Of a DNA stretch of 64,000 nucleotides, positions 48,469 to 61,082 are shown in pieces. This DNA is from Paenibacillus qinlingensis (GTDB lineage: Bacteria; Bacillota; Bacilli; Paenibacillales; NBRC-103111): positions 124,001-188,000 of the forward strand of contig NZ_JABMKY010000005.1 of the NCBI RefSeq assembly GCF_013204845.1, in the 5' to 3' direction. The notes under the pieces were generated by a model. That model made no database searches. It worked only from the letters and a program-made list of their open reading frames with translations, and was not told the origin of the DNA. Within the stretch, counting starts at the first letter, position 1; the number at the start of each line of letters is the position of its first letter. A program made the translations under genes and the position numbers.

Positions 48469-49347
48469 ATGAACTTCTCGATTCGTAGCCGTGCAAAGCT
48501 TACGGGATGGCTGTTTATCGCTATCGCTGTATTAATGATATGTTTGTTTTACTTTTATCCTATGATTCAGGCATTGCTGCTTTCCTTTAAGACAGGCGCG
48601 GGTGCTAATTTACATTTCAACGGGATAAGCAACTATAAGCGGCTCTTTAGTGATAAGACATTTATCACGGCCGTTAAGAATACGTTTATCTATTTGATTA
48701 TCCAAGTACCGGTTATGATCGTGCTGTCGATGATGATTTCCGTTTTGTTGAATGATAGCAAGCTTCGTTTCAAGGGATTTTTCCGTACCGCGATATTCTT
48801 GCCTTGCGTAACCTCACTTGTTGCTTACTCGGTTGTTTTCAAATATTTGTTCGGCAATGATGGTTTGATCAATATGGCTTTAATCAAAATTCACTTAATT
48901 TCTCAGCCCATCGCTTGGATTTCCGATCCGTTCTGGGCGAAAATTACGATTATTCTTGCCATTACATGGCGCTGGACAGGATATAATATGATTTTTTTCC
49001 TTTCCTCTTTGCAAAATATTGATAGCTCTATTTATGAAGCAGCTCGTATTGACGGAGCTTCTCCGATCAAACAATTTTTCTTCATCACGTTCCCAATGCT
49101 GAAGCCAATTGTTCTCTTCACGTCCATTACCTCGACGATTGGTACGCTGCAATTGTTCGATGAGATTATGAATATTACGAAGGGTGGCCCAGGTAATTCT
49201 ACCCTCTCTATATCTCAATACATCTACAATCTTTCCTTTAAATACACACCTGATTTTGGCTATGCAGCAACAGTTTCCTATTCGGTTGTAGCTATGATCA
49301 TTGTGTTATCTGTCCTTCAAATCAAATTGGCAGGTGATAAAAAATGA
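48469..49347 (+). CDS. LacF/AraP-type sugar ABC permease
   Basis: CUT1-family permease with about six membrane segments, EAA loop YEAARIDGASPIKQFF near residue 190 and ITKGGPGNSTLSIS before the last segments, a pattern typical of LacF and AraP. GGAAGG lies before ATG 48469. Its stop overlaps the next permease start by four bases, so the two channel subunits are made in equal amounts. Confidence 0.92.
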   Translation: MNFSIRSRAKLTGWLFIAIAVLMICLFYFYPMIQALLLSFKTGAGANLHFNGISNYKRLFSDKTFITAVKNTFIYLIIQVPVMIVLSMMISVLLNDSKLRFKGFFRTAIFLPCVTSLVAYSVVFKYLFGNDGLINMALIKIHLISQPIAWISDPFWAKITIILAITWRWTGYNMIFFLSSLQNIDSSIYEAARIDGASPIKQFFFITFPMLKPIVLFTSITSTIGTLQLFDEIMNITKGGPGNSTLSISQYIYNLSFKYTPDFGYAATVSYSVVAMIIVLSVLQIKLAGDKK

Positions 49348-50168
49348 TAGTCTTAAGACGTACAATCGTCTATGTCTTCCTTTTTGCTGTGGCTGTTATA
49401 TCCATATTTCCATTCCTGTGGATGGTGATTAGTTCCACGAATCTGTCTGTGGATGTTACGCAGGGCAGAATGTTGCCAGGCACACATTTCATGGATAACT
49501 TCCATAAATTAACAGATTCAATTAATCTTGCACCTGCACTTTGGAATTCCTTGAAGATCTCGTTAACTACAACCATTTTAGCCTTATTGGTTGCTTCACT
49601 GGCTGGATATGCCTTTGAAATTTATCAGAGCAAAGCCAAGGATATCGTGTTCAATTTACTGCTTGTTTCCATGATGATTCCGTTCGCCGCGTTGATGGTA
49701 CCCCTTTACCAAATGTTTTCCAGCCTATCGCGTACGGTTCCACTTATCGGGATCAACACAATGAACGCGGTCGTCCTTCCGACATTTACGACGGCGTTTC
49801 TCATTTTCTTCTTCCGTCAAAGCACGAAAATGTTCGCGAAGGAGCTTCTGGAAGCTGGACGTATTGATGGATTAACGGAGTTAGGATTGTTTTTCCGTGT
49901 GTATATGCCGACAATGAAAACGACGTATTCAGCAGCGGCAATCATTACCTTTATGTCAAGCTGGAACAATTACTTGTGGCCGCTTATCGTCTTGCAAACA
50001 CCAGAGAAACGAACAATTCCTTTGTTGATTTCCAATTTGGGTTCTAGTTACTCGCCGGATTTCGGGGTGATCATGACCGCCATTGTCATTTCAACACTGC
50101 CGACAGCGCTCGTATTTTTCTTGATGCAAAAACAATTCGTTGCAGGTATGGTTGGTTCTGTAAAATAG
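49344..50168 (+). CDS. LacG/AraQ-type sugar ABC permease
   Basis: CUT1-family permease, 274 residues, with EAA loop LEAGRIDGLTELGLFF near residue 170 (Gly replaces the second Ala, as in AraQ-type permeases) and the SWNNYLWPLIVLQ segment. Overlap with the previous gene is four bases. A short hairpin and the GH2 gene follow. No ATPase gene belongs to this operon. Confidence 0.92.
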   Translation: MIVLRRTIVYVFLFAVAVISIFPFLWMVISSTNLSVDVTQGRMLPGTHFMDNFHKLTDSINLAPALWNSLKISLTTTILALLVASLAGYAFEIYQSKAKDIVFNLLLVSMMIPFAALMVPLYQMFSSLSRTVPLIGINTMNAVVLPTFTTAFLIFFFRQSTKMFAKELLEAGRIDGLTELGLFFRVYMPTMKTTYSAAAIITFMSSWNNYLWPLIVLQTPEKRTIPLLISNLGSSYSPDFGVIMTAIVISTLPTALVFFLMQKQFVAGMVGSVK

Positions 50169-50178
50169 TAGGTAAAAC

Positions 50179-50201
50179 AAGACCCCTTCGTGGGTCTTAT
50201 T
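50179..50201 (+). terminator. Short hairpin between permease and GH2 genes
   Basis: AAGACCC (50179-50185) pairs with GGGTCTT (50192-50198), followed by ATTT. It is a weak terminator or attenuator; read-through into the GH2 gene is likely. Confidence 0.45.
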
Positions 50202-50220
50202 TCTCGGGAGGCATAGATAA

Positions 50221-53200
50221 ATGAAACATTCTGTACCAAGCCTTGATTGGCTTCAAGATGTGAGGGTATTCAAAGTGAACCGACTGGAAGCACATTCGGA
50301 TCATCGTTATTATCATTCAATGGCTTCTGCGGAGGCAGGCGCATCAATGGATATGCGGCATAGTTTGAATGGGCGCTGGCAATTCAACTATGCGGTTAAC
50401 CCTGCAAGTCGTGTGCAGTCCTTTTATCAAATGGATTACAACTGCAGTAGCTGGGAACATATCCAAGTACCCGGTCATATCCAACTCCAAGGCTGGGGCC
50501 AGCCGCAATATGTCAACACAATGTATCCGTGGGATGGCGTAGAGGCGCTTCGTCCTCCACATATTTCGCAAGAGCATAATCCAGTGGGCTCCTATGTGAA
50601 ACATTTTGAACTGCCGAATACGATGATTGGTAAGCCCGTCTATATTTCCTTCCAAGGTGTTGAATCGGCTTTCTATGTCTGGCTTAACGGCGAATTTATC
50701 GGTTACAGCGAAGATAGCTTTACGCCTGCCGAGTTTGACTTAACGCCACATATTCGTGAAGGTGAGAATAAATTGGCAGTTGAAGTGTATCAGCGGAGCA
50801 CAGGAAGTTGGCTGGAAGATCAGGATTTCTGGCGGATGTCGGGTATTTTCCGCGAGGTGTATTTGTACACTGTACCTAACGTGCATGTGTGGGATATGCG
50901 CGTAAAGGCAGATTTGGATGATGCGTATGAGCAAGGGTTGCTTGAGATTGAGCTCAAGCTTCGCAATGAGCATAAGGAATCCGTTCGTGCTAAGCTCGAA
51001 TTAAAAGATGCGGAAGGGCAGATTTGTCTCACCGAAGAAGGTGAATTCCGCGGTGGCAACTTATCGTTCAAGCTTTCAGCAGGAACTGTACAGCCGTGGA
51101 GTGCGGAAAGCCCGTATTTATATAACGCATGTATCTCGATTTACGATGAGAGCGGACATGTAGTTGAAGCCATCGTGCAGAAGACGGGGTTCCGTCGTTT
51201 TGAAATGAAGGACAAGCTGATGTGCATCAATGGGAAACGTATAGTTTTCAAAGGTGTCAACCGACATGAATTTAACAGCCGCAGTGGGCGTGCGATTACG
51301 AAGCAGGATATGCTGTGGGATATTCAAACCCTGAAGCGCAGCAACATTAATTCAGTCCGCACGTCGCACTATCCCAACCAGACGCTATGGTATGAGCTTT
51401 GTGATGAGTACGGTGTCTATGTCATAGATGAGATGAATTTAGAGACACACGGTTCATGGCAAAAGATGGGCGCTATCGAACCTTCTTGGAATATCCCAGG
51501 TAACGATATGCAGTGGCAAGATATCGTCATGGATCGTGCAATTTCGATGGTGGAGCGGGATAAGAATCATCCGTCGATTCTCATTTGGTCTTGTGGGAAT
51601 GAGTCGTATGCGGGGCAAGTTATTCTCAATGTGTCTAACTATTTCCGCGAAACCGACCCTACGCGATTGGTTCACTACGAAGGAGTTTTCTACGATCGTA
51701 ATTATGGAGCGACTAGCGATATGGAAAGCCGCATGTACGCGAAGCCAGCGGATATTGAGGCATACCTCAATAGTCAACCGGATAAACCGTACTTAAGCTG
51801 CGAATATATGCACGCGATGGGGAATTCTGTCGGAGGTCTTCATAAATATACCGAGCTTGAGAACAAATATCCGATGTATCAAGGTGGCTTTATTTGGGAT
51901 TATATTGATCAGGCGATTGTAAAAAAAGACCGAAATGGCCGCGAATTTTTGGCGTATGGCGGGGATTTCAAAGATCGTCCGACCGATTACAGTTTCTGCG
52001 GCAATGGACTCGTGTTTGCTGATCGTCAAATCACACCTAAAATGCAGGAAGTGAAATTCCTATATCAGAATATCAAATTGGAACCAACTCGAACTCATAT
52101 TAACATCGTGAATGGGAATTTATTTGCAAATACAGATGATCTAGTGCTAGTGTACCGTTTGTTCCATGAGGGAAAAGAAATTGGTGCGGGGCAAGCAAAT
52201 ATCGAGGTCGAGGCACAGACTGAATTCAGTCTCCCGATCGAGCTGCCAAATATAGAAGGAGCACCAGGGGAGTACTGCATTCAGGCATCTTTGGTTCTGA
52301 GAGAAGCTACGTTATGGGCGGATGCAGGATTTGAAACGACGTTCGGTCAAAAGACGTTTGTCATACAAGCAAGCCGTCAGATTGAGAAGCCTACTGGTGA
52401 CGTTGTCGTCGTTGAGGGCGATGTCAATATGAGTGTGACAGGTAAAGGATTTATCGCGATATTCTCGAAACAAGTAGGTTCACTCGTTTCACTTCAATAC
52501 GAGGGTCGCGAAATGATCGCTATGCCGCCTGCACCTTTATTCTGGCGTGCTACCACGGATAATGACAAAGGTACTGCAATGAGCTTTACGGCCGGGGCTT
52601 GGTATGCTGCCAGTCTGGCGCGCAAATGCGTCAATTGGGAAATACGGCAAGAAAAGGGTTCTGCGACAGTCATTTTTGATTACAAATTCAGCATTAGCAC
52701 GGAAGTTACTGTTCGGATCGCGTATACGGTATTAGCGAATGGAACGATTCGTGTGAAAACGCAATACAAGGGTGCCGCGGGTCTGCCGAATTTGCCGATA
52801 CTTGCTGTATCGTTTAAGATGTCTGCCGATTATAATCAATCCGAATGGTATGCGATGGGACCTGAAGAAAATTATATCGACCGTAATTTCGGTGCTCGTT
52901 TGGGCGTATTTAGCCGCCAAGTGAACCAATTGCCTACGCCTTATCTGGTTCCACAGGAATCTGGCAACCGAACTGGCGTCCGCCGTGTGAATGTGACGGA
53001 TGTGTCTGGTATTGGTCTCTCGATTCAGTCCGATCCACTAGCACCTGTAGAGTGCAACTTGTCCCCGTATACGGCATTTGAACTAGAGCATGCGGATCAT
53101 GCCTTTGAACTGCCAGATGTTCATTATACGGTTGTTACGGTTGCCGGCAAACAAATGGGTGTTGGCGGAGATGATAGTTGGGGAGCACCTGTCCATGAGG

Positions 53201-53271
53201 AATATCAGATTCCAGCGGATCAAGAGATGGAGTTTGAATTCTTCTTGTCTAGTCATAACGTGCCTTCATAA
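50221..53271 (+). CDS. lacZ: GH2 beta-galactosidase (LacZ type), copy 2
   Basis: Cytoplasmic beta-galactosidase of 1016 residues with the LacZ five-domain plan: jelly roll (about 45-220), TIM barrel (about 330-610) and small-chain domain (about 740-1010). Acid/base E461 is in SCGNESYAG and nucleophile E528 in SCEYMHAMGNS. It is a paralogue of the enzyme at 24.9 kb, sharing [16 protein letters not shown] and [22 protein letters not shown] at 50206-50211 precedes ATG 50221. It is the last gene of the third sugar locus and is followed by a perfect terminator. Substrate preference between the two copies cannot be told from sequence. Confidence 0.93.
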   Translation: MKHSVPSLDWLQDVRVFKVNRLEAHSDHRYYHSMASAEAGASMDMRHSLNGRWQFNYAVNPASRVQSFYQMDYNCSSWEHIQVPGHIQLQGWGQPQYVNTMYPWDGVEALRPPHISQEHNPVGSYVKHFELPNTMIGKPVYISFQGVESAFYVWLNGEFIGYSEDSFTPAEFDLTPHIREGENKLAVEVYQRSTGSWLEDQDFWRMSGIFREVYLYTVPNVHVWDMRVKADLDDAYEQGLLEIELKLRNEHKESVRAKLELKDAEGQICLTEEGEFRGGNLSFKLSAGTVQPWSAESPYLYNACISIYDESGHVVEAIVQKTGFRRFEMKDKLMCINGKRIVFKGVNRHEFNSRSGRAITKQDMLWDIQTLKRSNINSVRTSHYPNQTLWYELCDEYGVYVIDEMNLETHGSWQKMGAIEPSWNIPGNDMQWQDIVMDRAISMVERDKNHPSILIWSCGNESYAGQVILNVSNYFRETDPTRLVHYEGVFYDRNYGATSDMESRMYAKPADIEAYLNSQPDKPYLSCEYMHAMGNSVGGLHKYTELENKYPMYQGGFIWDYIDQAIVKKDRNGREFLAYGGDFKDRPTDYSFCGNGLVFADRQITPKMQEVKFLYQNIKLEPTRTHINIVNGNLFANTDDLVLVYRLFHEGKEIGAGQANIEVEAQTEFSLPIELPNIEGAPGEYCIQASLVLREATLWADAGFETTFGQKTFVIQASRQIEKPTGDVVVVEGDVNMSVTGKGFIAIFSKQVGSLVSLQYEGREMIAMPPAPLFWRATTDNDKGTAMSFTAGAWYAASLARKCVNWEIRQEKGSATVIFDYKFSISTEVTVRIAYTVLANGTIRVKTQYKGAAGLPNLPILAVSFKMSADYNQSEWYAMGPEENYIDRNFGARLGVFSRQVNQLPTPYLVPQESGNRTGVRRVNVTDVSGIGLSIQSDPLAPVECNLSPYTAFELEHADHAFELPDVHYTVVTVAGKQMGVGGDDSWGAPVHEEYQIPADQEMEFEFFLSSHNVPS

Positions 53272-53296
53272 GGATTTCGGCAACAATCAAAATCAT

Positions 53297-53330
53297 ACAA
53301 AAGGGGCTGCCAGTAGGCAGCCCCTTTTGT
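53297..53330. terminator. Bidirectional terminator between GH2 and katG
   Basis: A perfect 15-base stem (53297-53311 with 53316-53330) and AGTA loop, with A-run before and T-run after. It serves the converging GH2 and katG genes. Confidence 0.93.
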
Positions 53331-53346
53331 GTACGGCAATAGTACG

Positions 53347-55563
<2,217 letters not shown>

Positions 55564-55575
55564 TTAATTTCTTAA

Positions 55576-55590
55576 TAATAATTATTATAA
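55576..55590. promoter_or_regulatory. PerR box of katG
   Basis: TAATAATTATTATAA matches the PerR consensus TTATAATNATTATAA at all but one specified position. It lies 37 bases upstream of the katG start codon. Derepression by peroxide is inferred. Confidence 0.65.
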
Positions 55591-55778
55591 TTAATATACA
55601 ATGAACTTTGGGCAAAAATCAACGATTTTTTGTACAAACCCAAGTCATTTATGTATTAATAATGGTTGTCTTACTTCATTATATTGCTCTAGTTGAAAAT
55701 GAATTCCTTATTATTCGGCTATTCGAATTTCGGACGCCAGTTGTATAGTAGGGTTACGAGATTATGAAGACGTGTCTA

Positions 55779-55814
55779 ATCGAGCATCGCCGCGGCGCCC
55801 CTAACAGGCTCGAT
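55779..55814 (-). terminator. Possible terminator of the minus-strand YesM/YesN operon
   Basis: ATCGAGC (55779-55785) pairs with GCTCGAT (55808-55814) around a GC-rich loop, 12 bases beyond the YesN stop. There is no T-run, so confidence is low. The rest of the 55591-55778 spacer shows nothing I can support. Confidence 0.3.
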
Positions 55815-55825
55815 GACTTGAAATC

Positions 55826-57397
55826 TCACTCCTTCTTCGAAAGAGGATGATTGTGTGGCTGCAACCCTAATTTATAAACAGTTGGGGTAACGCCTACATG
55901 TTTTTCGAACTTGCCACTGAAATAGGTAGGATCGTTATAGCCAACTTTTTTGGCAACCTCAGCAATTTTCAAATCGGTTCGGCGCAGCAGACCTTTAGCC
56001 TCCTCGATGCGAACTTGATGGAGGTACTCATTGAAGTGAATTTCCTTCTTTCTACGGAAGAGCTGTCCTAAATAAGCGTGATTCATATAAAATTTGGCCG
56101 CCACGTCCTTTAGTGTCATATTCTCGTGGAAATGGCTATTCACATATTGCTCAATTTGATCAATAATCCCGAAATTCTGTTGTACCCGGAGGAAAGCTAT
56201 TTCCAAGCCTATTTGCCGGCAGGTCTCCAGAAACGTCTTCCTCTGAATACGGATCGGGGTGGTTGTGCAGGTGAGGTCAATGTGATTGGCGGCTTTGATA
56301 ATAGGCTGAATATCGCCGTTCATTTCGGCTACATATTTCTCGATCTCGAGTAAAAAACGATATAAGTGTACCTTGATGGTATCGGGAGAAATAAATTGTT
56401 CCACGAAGAAATCAAATATGTCCAAGACGATTCTTTCCATATCTTGTGGACTATTATTTTCAATCGACTCTTTCAATAGTTGAAAGGAAGCGAGATATTC
56501 ATATTGGCTCTTGAACGGTGAAAGAAGCTTGATATCTTCATAGGCAAGAACAGTTGGCCGGTCCAGATATAAGGAATAAATACTAGCGGAGCAAGCTGCT
56601 TGAAACGAATCGGCTAGCAGCTCTGGTGAGTGTACGAGGGGACCAACGGAAAGGAATGCTTCCTGATCGAGGGTGTCGTGAATCGCATGAAGCATGGCAA
56701 AGGCAAGCTGTTTTTCCTCTGTTTTACTTAGGTGAGCAGACTCCGGTTGGATTACAAGCGCAATAAACCCATCTGCATCAATGTAAATGCGTACAGATGC
56801 TTCGGATAAGCGAAAGGCTTCCCATACCGGCAGCAGAAGTTGGTGGATTAGGGGGAATGTCGTTTGGGTATGTTTCTGCAGCGTGATAACCATAAGTAAA
56901 ACAGGATAGTGAGCTTTTAAGGTTTGACATAGATGAATTTTGTTGTCATGACTGGTGGTGCTGCGAAGCAATAATTTAATGGCATTCCCGGATTGGCTGT
57001 CGACCGGTAAAGCATTATCGATTCTTAGGCTGGCACGAATACGAGTCAGTGCGGCAATCAGTTCTTCTTTGTCCACAGGTTTAAGTAAATAATCCCGGAC
57101 TTGATAGCGGATGGCTTGACGAGCATAATCAAACTCATTAAAACCGGTTAATATGATAACCGGCGTCTGTAGGTTGCGTTCTTCCCTCACAGCTTGAATC
57201 AATTGTAGGCCATCCATCTTCGGCATGCGGATGTCGGTAACGATCAAATCTGGCGTATCCTCCAGCATGAGCTGCAAGGCCTGTTCACCGTTTTTGGCTT
57301 TGGCAACAATGGTGAAACCGTATTTCTCCCAATGGATAAGTTGGGCTAAGCCCGCGCGAATAACGGGTTCATCGTCTACAAGGAGAACTTTCAGCAT
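55826..57397 (-). CDS. YesN-type AraC-family response regulator
   Basis: Receiver (residues 2-120) with D8 D9, phospho-acceptor D55 (VTDIRMP) and KP in LLKPVDK, a middle region and a C-terminal AraC double HTH (about 405-512) ending GVTPTVYKLGL. It is the second gene of a minus-strand pair, 15 bases after the kinase stop. It is the probable activator of the divergent importer and xylan-binding protein genes at 59.4-64 kb. Confidence 0.92.
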   Translation of the reverse strand: MLKVLLVDDEPVIRAGLAQLIHWEKYGFTIVAKAKNGEQALQLMLEDTPDLIVTDIRMPKMDGLQLIQAVREERNLQTPVIILTGFNEFDYARQAIRYQVRDYLLKPVDKEELIAALTRIRASLRIDNALPVDSQSGNAIKLLLRSTTSHDNKIHLCQTLKAHYPVLLMVITLQKHTQTTFPLIHQLLLPVWEAFRLSEASVRIYIDADGFIALVIQPESAHLSKTEEKQLAFAMLHAIHDTLDQEAFLSVGPLVHSPELLADSFQAACSASIYSLYLDRPTVLAYEDIKLLSPFKSQYEYLASFQLLKESIENNSPQDMERIVLDIFDFFVEQFISPDTIKVHLYRFLLEIEKYVAEMNGDIQPIIKAANHIDLTCTTTPIRIQRKTFLETCRQIGLEIAFLRVQQNFGIIDQIEQYVNSHFHENMTLKDVAAKFYMNHAYLGQLFRRKKEIHFNEYLHQVRIEEAKGLLRRTDLKIAEVAKKVGYNDPTYFSGKFEKHVGVTPTVYKLGLQPHNHPLSKKE

Positions 57398-57412
57398 GTT
57401 CGTACAGCTCCT

Positions 57413-59203
57413 TTATTTGTTATCAAAGCCATCTGTTGGATGCTTCCGGCAAAGGGGGATTTTCAGCTCAATGGATGTAAATTCATGTTCTTTGCTGTTG
57501 ATGTTAAATTCAAATTGGTCATGAAAGAAAAAGGTGATCCGACGAAATACATTTTGCATGCCGATCCGGTTAAGTTGTGGTTCTTTGGCTCGAACTTCCT
57601 CCAGTAATTGACCCAGCTTCTCTGGTTTGATTCCAATGCCATTGTCTTCAATATAGAAGACCAGAAAATCCTTTTCCTCATACACGCGTATGGACACGAG
57701 TCCTTTCTCATCTAATCCCTGTATGCCGTGCTTAAACGCATTCTCCACAAAGGGCTGGAAGACCATGGAGGGAATGAATAAGGGGAGCGTGTTCTTCTCG
57801 ACTTCAAGCGAATACTCGATTTCATCTTCAAACCGGTACTTTTGGATGGACAGAAATTCTTGAATCATAGCCAGTTCTTCCTCTACGGTTACCCATTCCC
57901 GACTGGAAGTGAGGAACCTTCTGTATGACTTTGACATGTAGCTTATAATATCGGCTGTTTCCAACTCTCCTTTGATCACAGATTTCATCCGAATGGTTTC
58001 CAGCACGTTGAATAGGTAATGGGGATTGACCTGACTTTGCAGAGCTGTTAGCTCCGCTTGTCTACTTTCCAGTTCATAATTTTTCTGCCGAAGTTCTGCC
58101 TCATAGACATCGTTAATTAGTTGTTTGACCTTCCGAATCATGCGATTAAAACTGTGGAACAAGAGACCGATCTCATCTTTTCCAACATGCGGATACTCAA
58201 TTAACGTGAAATGCTGGTTATCCACTTTATCCATATGACGGGAGAGCAATCGGGTTCGGAAATATAAAGATCTGGAAATCAAAAGAATAAGGATGGTTGC
58301 AAACAACAGCGTAGCTAACGCTATGAGCAAAACGTATTTCTTAGGCTGCTCTAACGCCTTATGGAAGACGGATTCCTCGTAAACCCCAATAATTCGATAC
58401 CCTGTCATGGAATCAAACGTAGTGAGATTCTTGGTCATTGTAAATTGTTTATCTGGAACAGTAGCTGCATTAAAGGGGGCTAAGTATTGTTGCTGCGGCA
58501 AACTTGAATAAATAACTCTGTTATTGTCGTCGACAAGAGAAAACTTACCTAAGGTACCTTCACTATTAAAAATGTCTGCGAGGACATTGTATCGGATATC
58601 AACTTTTAGTATTTTTTGATATTGGGCATAAGACGTATAGTAGTTCATTTTCCGAATGACGCTGAACAGTCGCTCTCCATCGCCAGTCACTTCCTGTCCA
58701 AAATAGAACATGTCCCGATGGCTGTTATTGGTATTGAAAGATTGTGTATACCAAGGGCTGTTTTCTATGGATGGCGAAATTCTGAGAACGCTTCCAGCAT
58801 TCAGAACGGTCGGATTATCTGTATAGAAATTAATGGTGAAATGATATTGGAAATAAGGGGTGACTCCCATAAGGGGAGTGCGGAAATAGCTCCCATAATT
58901 GAGGGTATAGTCTAGATTGTCTTGATAGGTTGTATCCAAACCCTCGTAGAAACTCCGGGAAAAATAAATATTATTGCTTAACGCTGCGGCTTCCTTGAAG
59001 GAACGAGTCAGTTGATTATATAGACGCTCAAGGGAAAGCTCGATATTTCGTTGCTCTTCCTTTTTCACGCTTTGGGTTATTTTGGCGTAGAACAAATAGT
59101 TACTCAGTGTGATCGGCAGGAATACACAGAAAATGTAGATGAGCAGCAGTTTCTTATGGATTTTCATGTTATTTAATCTGGCTAAGCCAAAGAATGCGGG
59201 CAT
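57413..59203 (-). CDS. YesM-family sensor histidine kinase
   Basis: Two membrane segments (about 17-37 and 290-312) around an extracytoplasmic sensor, then HAMP, His_kinase with NPHYLFNVLE (His 395) and HATPase with DNGIGI. GGAGG lies seven bases before the ATG at 59203; the in-frame ATG eleven codons further upstream has no ribosome binding site. It is transcribed divergently from the binding-protein gene, a common layout for YesM/YesN-controlled importers. Confidence 0.9.
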   Translation of the reverse strand: MPAFFGLARLNNMKIHKKLLLIYIFCVFLPITLSNYLFYAKITQSVKKEEQRNIELSLERLYNQLTRSFKEAAALSNNIYFSRSFYEGLDTTYQDNLDYTLNYGSYFRTPLMGVTPYFQYHFTINFYTDNPTVLNAGSVLRISPSIENSPWYTQSFNTNNSHRDMFYFGQEVTGDGERLFSVIRKMNYYTSYAQYQKILKVDIRYNVLADIFNSEGTLGKFSLVDDNNRVIYSSLPQQQYLAPFNAATVPDKQFTMTKNLTTFDSMTGYRIIGVYEESVFHKALEQPKKYVLLIALATLLFATILILLISRSLYFRTRLLSRHMDKVDNQHFTLIEYPHVGKDEIGLLFHSFNRMIRKVKQLINDVYEAELRQKNYELESRQAELTALQSQVNPHYLFNVLETIRMKSVIKGELETADIISYMSKSYRRFLTSSREWVTVEEELAMIQEFLSIQKYRFEDEIEYSLEVEKNTLPLFIPSMVFQPFVENAFKHGIQGLDEKGLVSIRVYEEKDFLVFYIEDNGIGIKPEKLGQLLEEVRAKEPQLNRIGMQNVFRRITFFFHDQFEFNINSKEHEFTSIELKIPLCRKHPTDGFDNK

Positions 59204-59405
59204 CGGTAATCCTCCATCATGTATTGATTCCTTCATTATAAAGAGGGAACCATGCCAAGGGAAGGTCTCTGCGGGCTTACAAATGAAATGCTATATTATT
59301 TCGAACGAATTCTATATTCTGTCATATAGGAATGGTAAGATATTCCTACTTATAATAGGTTTAGGTTAATGACCTGCAAGATAAAACCACAAGGAGTGAG
59401 TCCTA

Positions 59406-61076
59406 ATGAAGGTTTTCAGAAAAGCGGCTTCCGTAACGTTAGTCGCTGCATTAGCCCTGACTGCTGCAGCATGCAGCAGCGGGGAATCGAAACCAAGCAC
59501 AAGCAGTACGGATTCAGGGGGCAATACGAAAGCGGAACCAAAAGAATTTAGTGTATTTATTAATCGTTCCTTACCTGATTATCCAGGGTCTACTCGCGTA
59601 GGTGACATGATTGACAAAGAGACAAATGTCAAGCTAAAGCGGGAATATCTAGTGGGTGATTTGGATACCAAAATTGGCGTCATGATCGCTTCCGGCCATT
59701 ATCCGGATCTCATGGATGGAGGGCCATCAACCTCCAAGTTGCTTAGCGCCGGCGCGTACATTCCACTTGATGAGTTAGTGGATAAATACGCTCCGAATTT
59801 AAAAAAATTATACAATGCGCGCTGGAATAAGCTGAAACAGCCGGATGGTAAGGTCTATTTCCTCCCAGGATGGGTGCCATATGAAGAGGGAGATAAAGCA
59901 CCGTTGCTGGGAACACCTCAAACTGGCTTTTGGATTCAGAAAGCTGTATTGAAGGAGTTTAACTACCCGAAGATTAAGACGCTTGATGAATATTTTGATG
60001 TGATTGAAAAGTATGCCAAGAAGTATCCGGAAATTGAAGGCGGCAAAACGATTGGCTTTGAAGGAATCATGGAGGGCTCACGTAAACATGATTTGGTTAA
60101 TCCGTCGTTCTTCCTCGCAGGTTATCCGAATGACGGTGCCGGGATTGCCGACAAAGTAGATGGCGGCTTTAAGGTTGATACTTTCCAAGATAAAGACATG
60201 TCGAAGCGTTATTATCAAAAATTGAATGAGATCAACGCCAAGAAATTGTTGGATCAAGAGATGTTCATCATGAACTACGACCAATACATTGCGAAGCTTA
60301 CTTCTGGTAGAGTACTTGGTTTACACGATCAGCGTTTCCAGATCGGCAAAGCCATTGATATTCTGGACAAGGAGAAACCAGAGCGTTCTTTCGTACCGTT
60401 GCCACTTGTCTACGATAGCAGCATCAAAGAGCAATATACCCCACCACTAGGTATGTCAACATCAGCCGGCATGGGTATTTCGAAGGATGCCAAAGATCCT
60501 GTTGCCATTATCAAGTATTTGGATTACCTAGCGAAACAAGATACGCAGAATTTGATTTCTTGGGGCGTGAAGGACGTTGATTATAAAGTTAACGAGAAGG
60601 GCCGATTCTATAGAACTCCTGAGATGATCGCAAACTTTAAGAATCCCGAGTACAAAAAGCAGTGGGGCGGGGATTATTTCCTAGGGCTGCCAATTTCGGT
60701 CGGATACTGGGCAGACGGAAATGCAGCACGCGCCGACAATCAAGCAGAACTGCTAACGGCCACTTATAATGACATCGATAAAGAAATCATAAAGGCATAT
60801 GGCATTTCGTCTTACAATGATTTATTTGCAAAACCAGAAGTACGCAAGTATTTCCCGCTGTTTGATATTGTGTTGGAAAAGGGTGGAAAAGGAGAGCTGA
60901 CCAAGCAGAAGATCGATGATCTATTGACTTCCTACATTCCGAAACTAGTTCTGTCGAATCCAGCTGACTACAACAAAGTGTGGGAAGAGTATACAGGGAA
61001 GTTTAAGGCTTTGGATACGAAATCGTATATCGACGAACTTCAGAAATCGGTTGATTTCCGCATGAAGAACTGGTAA
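59406..61076 (+). CDS. LplA-type extracellular solute-binding lipoprotein
   Basis: Lipobox TAAAC (Cys 23) and Ser/Thr-rich linker, then a 530-residue LplA-type fold, as in the protein at 5.1 kb. Segments such as KQPDGKVYFLPGW and LGMSTSAGMGIS are typical of the family. AAGGAG precedes ATG 59406. A perfect TATAAT at 59351 lies upstream but no -35 box is clear. The xylan-type module downstream suggests aldouronate or xylo-oligosaccharide uptake, comparable to the aldouronate-utilisation clusters known in Paenibacillus; that identification is inference. Confidence 0.9.
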   Translation: MKVFRKAASVTLVAALALTAAACSSGESKPSTSSTDSGGNTKAEPKEFSVFINRSLPDYPGSTRVGDMIDKETNVKLKREYLVGDLDTKIGVMIASGHYPDLMDGGPSTSKLLSAGAYIPLDELVDKYAPNLKKLYNARWNKLKQPDGKVYFLPGWVPYEEGDKAPLLGTPQTGFWIQKAVLKEFNYPKIKTLDEYFDVIEKYAKKYPEIEGGKTIGFEGIMEGSRKHDLVNPSFFLAGYPNDGAGIADKVDGGFKVDTFQDKDMSKRYYQKLNEINAKKLLDQEMFIMNYDQYIAKLTSGRVLGLHDQRFQIGKAIDILDKEKPERSFVPLPLVYDSSIKEQYTPPLGMSTSAGMGISKDAKDPVAIIKYLDYLAKQDTQNLISWGVKDVDYKVNEKGRFYRTPEMIANFKNPEYKKQWGGDYFLGLPISVGYWADGNAARADNQAELLTATYNDIDKEIIKAYGISSYNDLFAKPEVRKYFPLFDIVLEKGGKGELTKQKIDDLLTSYIPKLVLSNPADYNKVWEEYTGKFKALDTKSYIDELQKSVDFRMKNW

Positions 61077-61082
61077 AAATTT

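Noticed and set aside
59351-59356. TATAAT as promoter of the binding-protein gene
   Set aside because: The -10 is perfect but no acceptable -35 lies 15-19 bases upstream, so it is mentioned only in the gene entry.
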